A stretch of 64,000 nt of DNA from Idiomarina sp. (lineage in GTDB: Bacteria > Pseudomonadota > Gammaproteobacteria > Enterobacterales > Alteromonadaceae): contig JAFIFP010000008.1 of the NCBI GenBank assembly GCA_020831965.1, positions 62,001 through 126,000 on the forward strand. Reading direction: 5' to 3'. Every line of letters begins with the position of its first letter. Positions within the stretch are counted from its first letter, which is position 1. This document shows positions 63,427 through 64,000 of this stretch, piece by piece. The position numbers and the translations under genes were made by a program. Under the pieces are notes generated by a model. That model was not told the DNA's origin. It saw only the letters and a program-made list of their open reading frames with translations, and made no database searches.

Positions 63427-64000
63427 TCAGAGCGCTACATAGTTCAATGGCTTCACGCGACAGGATGTTTCACCGGTGCGCCGCTGGTGACGGAAACCAA
63501 GTTCAGTCAGCAGCTCCGTTGCTTCCTCATAATAGCCAAGAATCCAAAGTAAATAACGCGCGTCCACATGAATTAAGCGATGACGATCCCGCTGAAACAC
63601 CCATTCACTCAATGCCGATTCAGCCATCTGGTCAAACACCAAACCAACGAGGTGACCGTTCGTGTCAAAAGTGGGCGACCCGGAACTGCCCGCAGTACCA
63701 TCAGCGGACGTAATATAATTGACTGTTACTGAGCCACGAGCTTGGTTCATAAAGCATTGCTGACCATGCCGAGTAAGTGCCTGACGGAACCGCTGCGGTA
63801 TGGTGTCATCCTGGGTTTCTTCGAGATGATCATGAAATACATCCAAATAAGTCAGTGCAATGCGATAGTTGTTCGGATTGTTGTCGGGTTTAAAGCCAAA
63901 TACCTGCCCTTCACTTACGCGTAAGGTGCGATTTGCATTGGCAGGAAGTGTGCGACCGCGCGTTAAATCAAACTCTTTCTGGGCAAGTGTCAACTTGGGG
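63427..64000 (-). CDS. S46 family serine peptidase, C-terminal part (truncated by window edge)
   Basis: The frame is open from the right edge (the gene's 5' part lies outside) to the stop at 63427, leaving about 190 residues. It contains the S46 active-site serine segment GTAGSSGSPTFDTNGHLVGL and the family ending HVDARYLLWILGYYE. S46 peptidases (DPP7/DPP11) are chymotrypsin-fold dipeptidyl peptidases exported to the periplasm. The asparagine usually found as GNSGSP is replaced by serine (SSGSP). The TTG at 63991-63993 is internal. Confidence 0.88.
   Translation of the reverse strand, partial: PKLTLAQKEFDLTRGRTLPANANRTLRVSEGQVFGFKPDNNPNNYRIALTYLDVFHDHLEETQDDTIPQRFRQALTRHGQQCFMNQARGSVTVNYITSADGTAGSSGSPTFDTNGHLVGLVFDQMAESALSEWVFQRDRHRLIHVDARYLLWILGYYEEATELLTELGFRHQRRTGETSCRVKPLNYVAL

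Noticed and set aside
1-64000. CRISPR arrays, tRNA or rRNA genes, insertion sequences, phage genes or attachment sites
   Set aside because: None seen by eye. Gaps between genes are short, no periodic repeat-spacer pattern is present, and no transposase or integrase is encoded.

Overview
The window is an ordinary, densely packed gammaproteobacterial chromosome segment with roughly balanced base composition. Several blocks follow the standard gammaproteobacterial gene order: coaBC-dut-slmA beside radC and rpmBG, gpsA-secB-yibN beside gpmI-envC, and rpoH-ftsX-ftsE-ftsY beside rsmD. The cox-assembly genes, a DUF4397 lipoprotein, an M14 metallopeptidase, an S46 peptidase and D-amino-acid and cysteine enzymes suggest a marine, protein-degrading member of the Alteromonadales, possibly Idiomarinaceae. 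That placement is inference. I saw no tRNA, rRNA, CRISPR array, insertion sequence or prophage.

Layout. 1-2.9 kb: end of a cytochrome c oxidase assembly cluster (unnamed protein, ctaA, ctaB, SCO). 2.9-15 kb: a MATE pump, a polysaccharide deacetylase, a DUF4397 lipoprotein, a PilZ protein, nfuA, an M14 peptidase, comF, bioH, mutM, a 2OG-Fe oxygenase and small membrane proteins. 15-24.6 kb: ribosomal proteins L33/L28, slmA, dut, coaBC, radC, gpsA, secB, yibN, gpmI and envC. 24.6-34 kb: a large propeller-type sensor kinase, yeiW-like ykgJ family, rpoH, ftsXEY, rsmD, a DUF416 gene and marC. 34-42 kb: D-amino-acid enzymes, a VOC protein, a reverse-transsulfuration pair and yifB. 42.2-46.4 kb: an accessory stress-type island. 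46.5-49.7 kb: an outer-membrane protein, a bestrophin, a TPR-like protein and an EF-hand protein. 49.8-56.8 kb: a tightly coupled run ubiK-pqiA-pqiB-pqiC-BNR-like-kinase-regulator. 56.9-64 kb: rep, a GAF-GAF-GGDEF-EAL protein, cytochrome c5, dinB and the end of an S46 peptidase.

Main discovery. The island at 42.2-46.4 kb has two Crp/Fnr-type regulators, two PRC-barrel proteins (one with a duplicated barrel), a 52-aa DUF5670-like membrane protein and a 39-aa Gln/Lys/Pro-rich protein. Upstream of all six genes I find one palindrome, consensus TGTGCG-NTAN-CGCACA, 20-21 nt before a -10-like hexamer (TATACT in three cases; CATACT, TATGCT and TAATTT in the others). That puts the palindrome centre at -41.5 (once -40.5), the classical position for class II activation by a Crp/Fnr protein. 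The regulators' own promoters carry it too, so this looks like a self-reinforcing regulon that I cannot match to a described system.

Second, the two-component system at 49.8-51.9 kb is translationally coupled to the PqiABC lipid-transport genes and a sialidase-fold protein. The next gene downstream, an EF-hand protein, has a direct repeat with 11-bp periodicity in its promoter, typical of an OmpR-family regulator site. This suggests an envelope or calcium-linked circuit.
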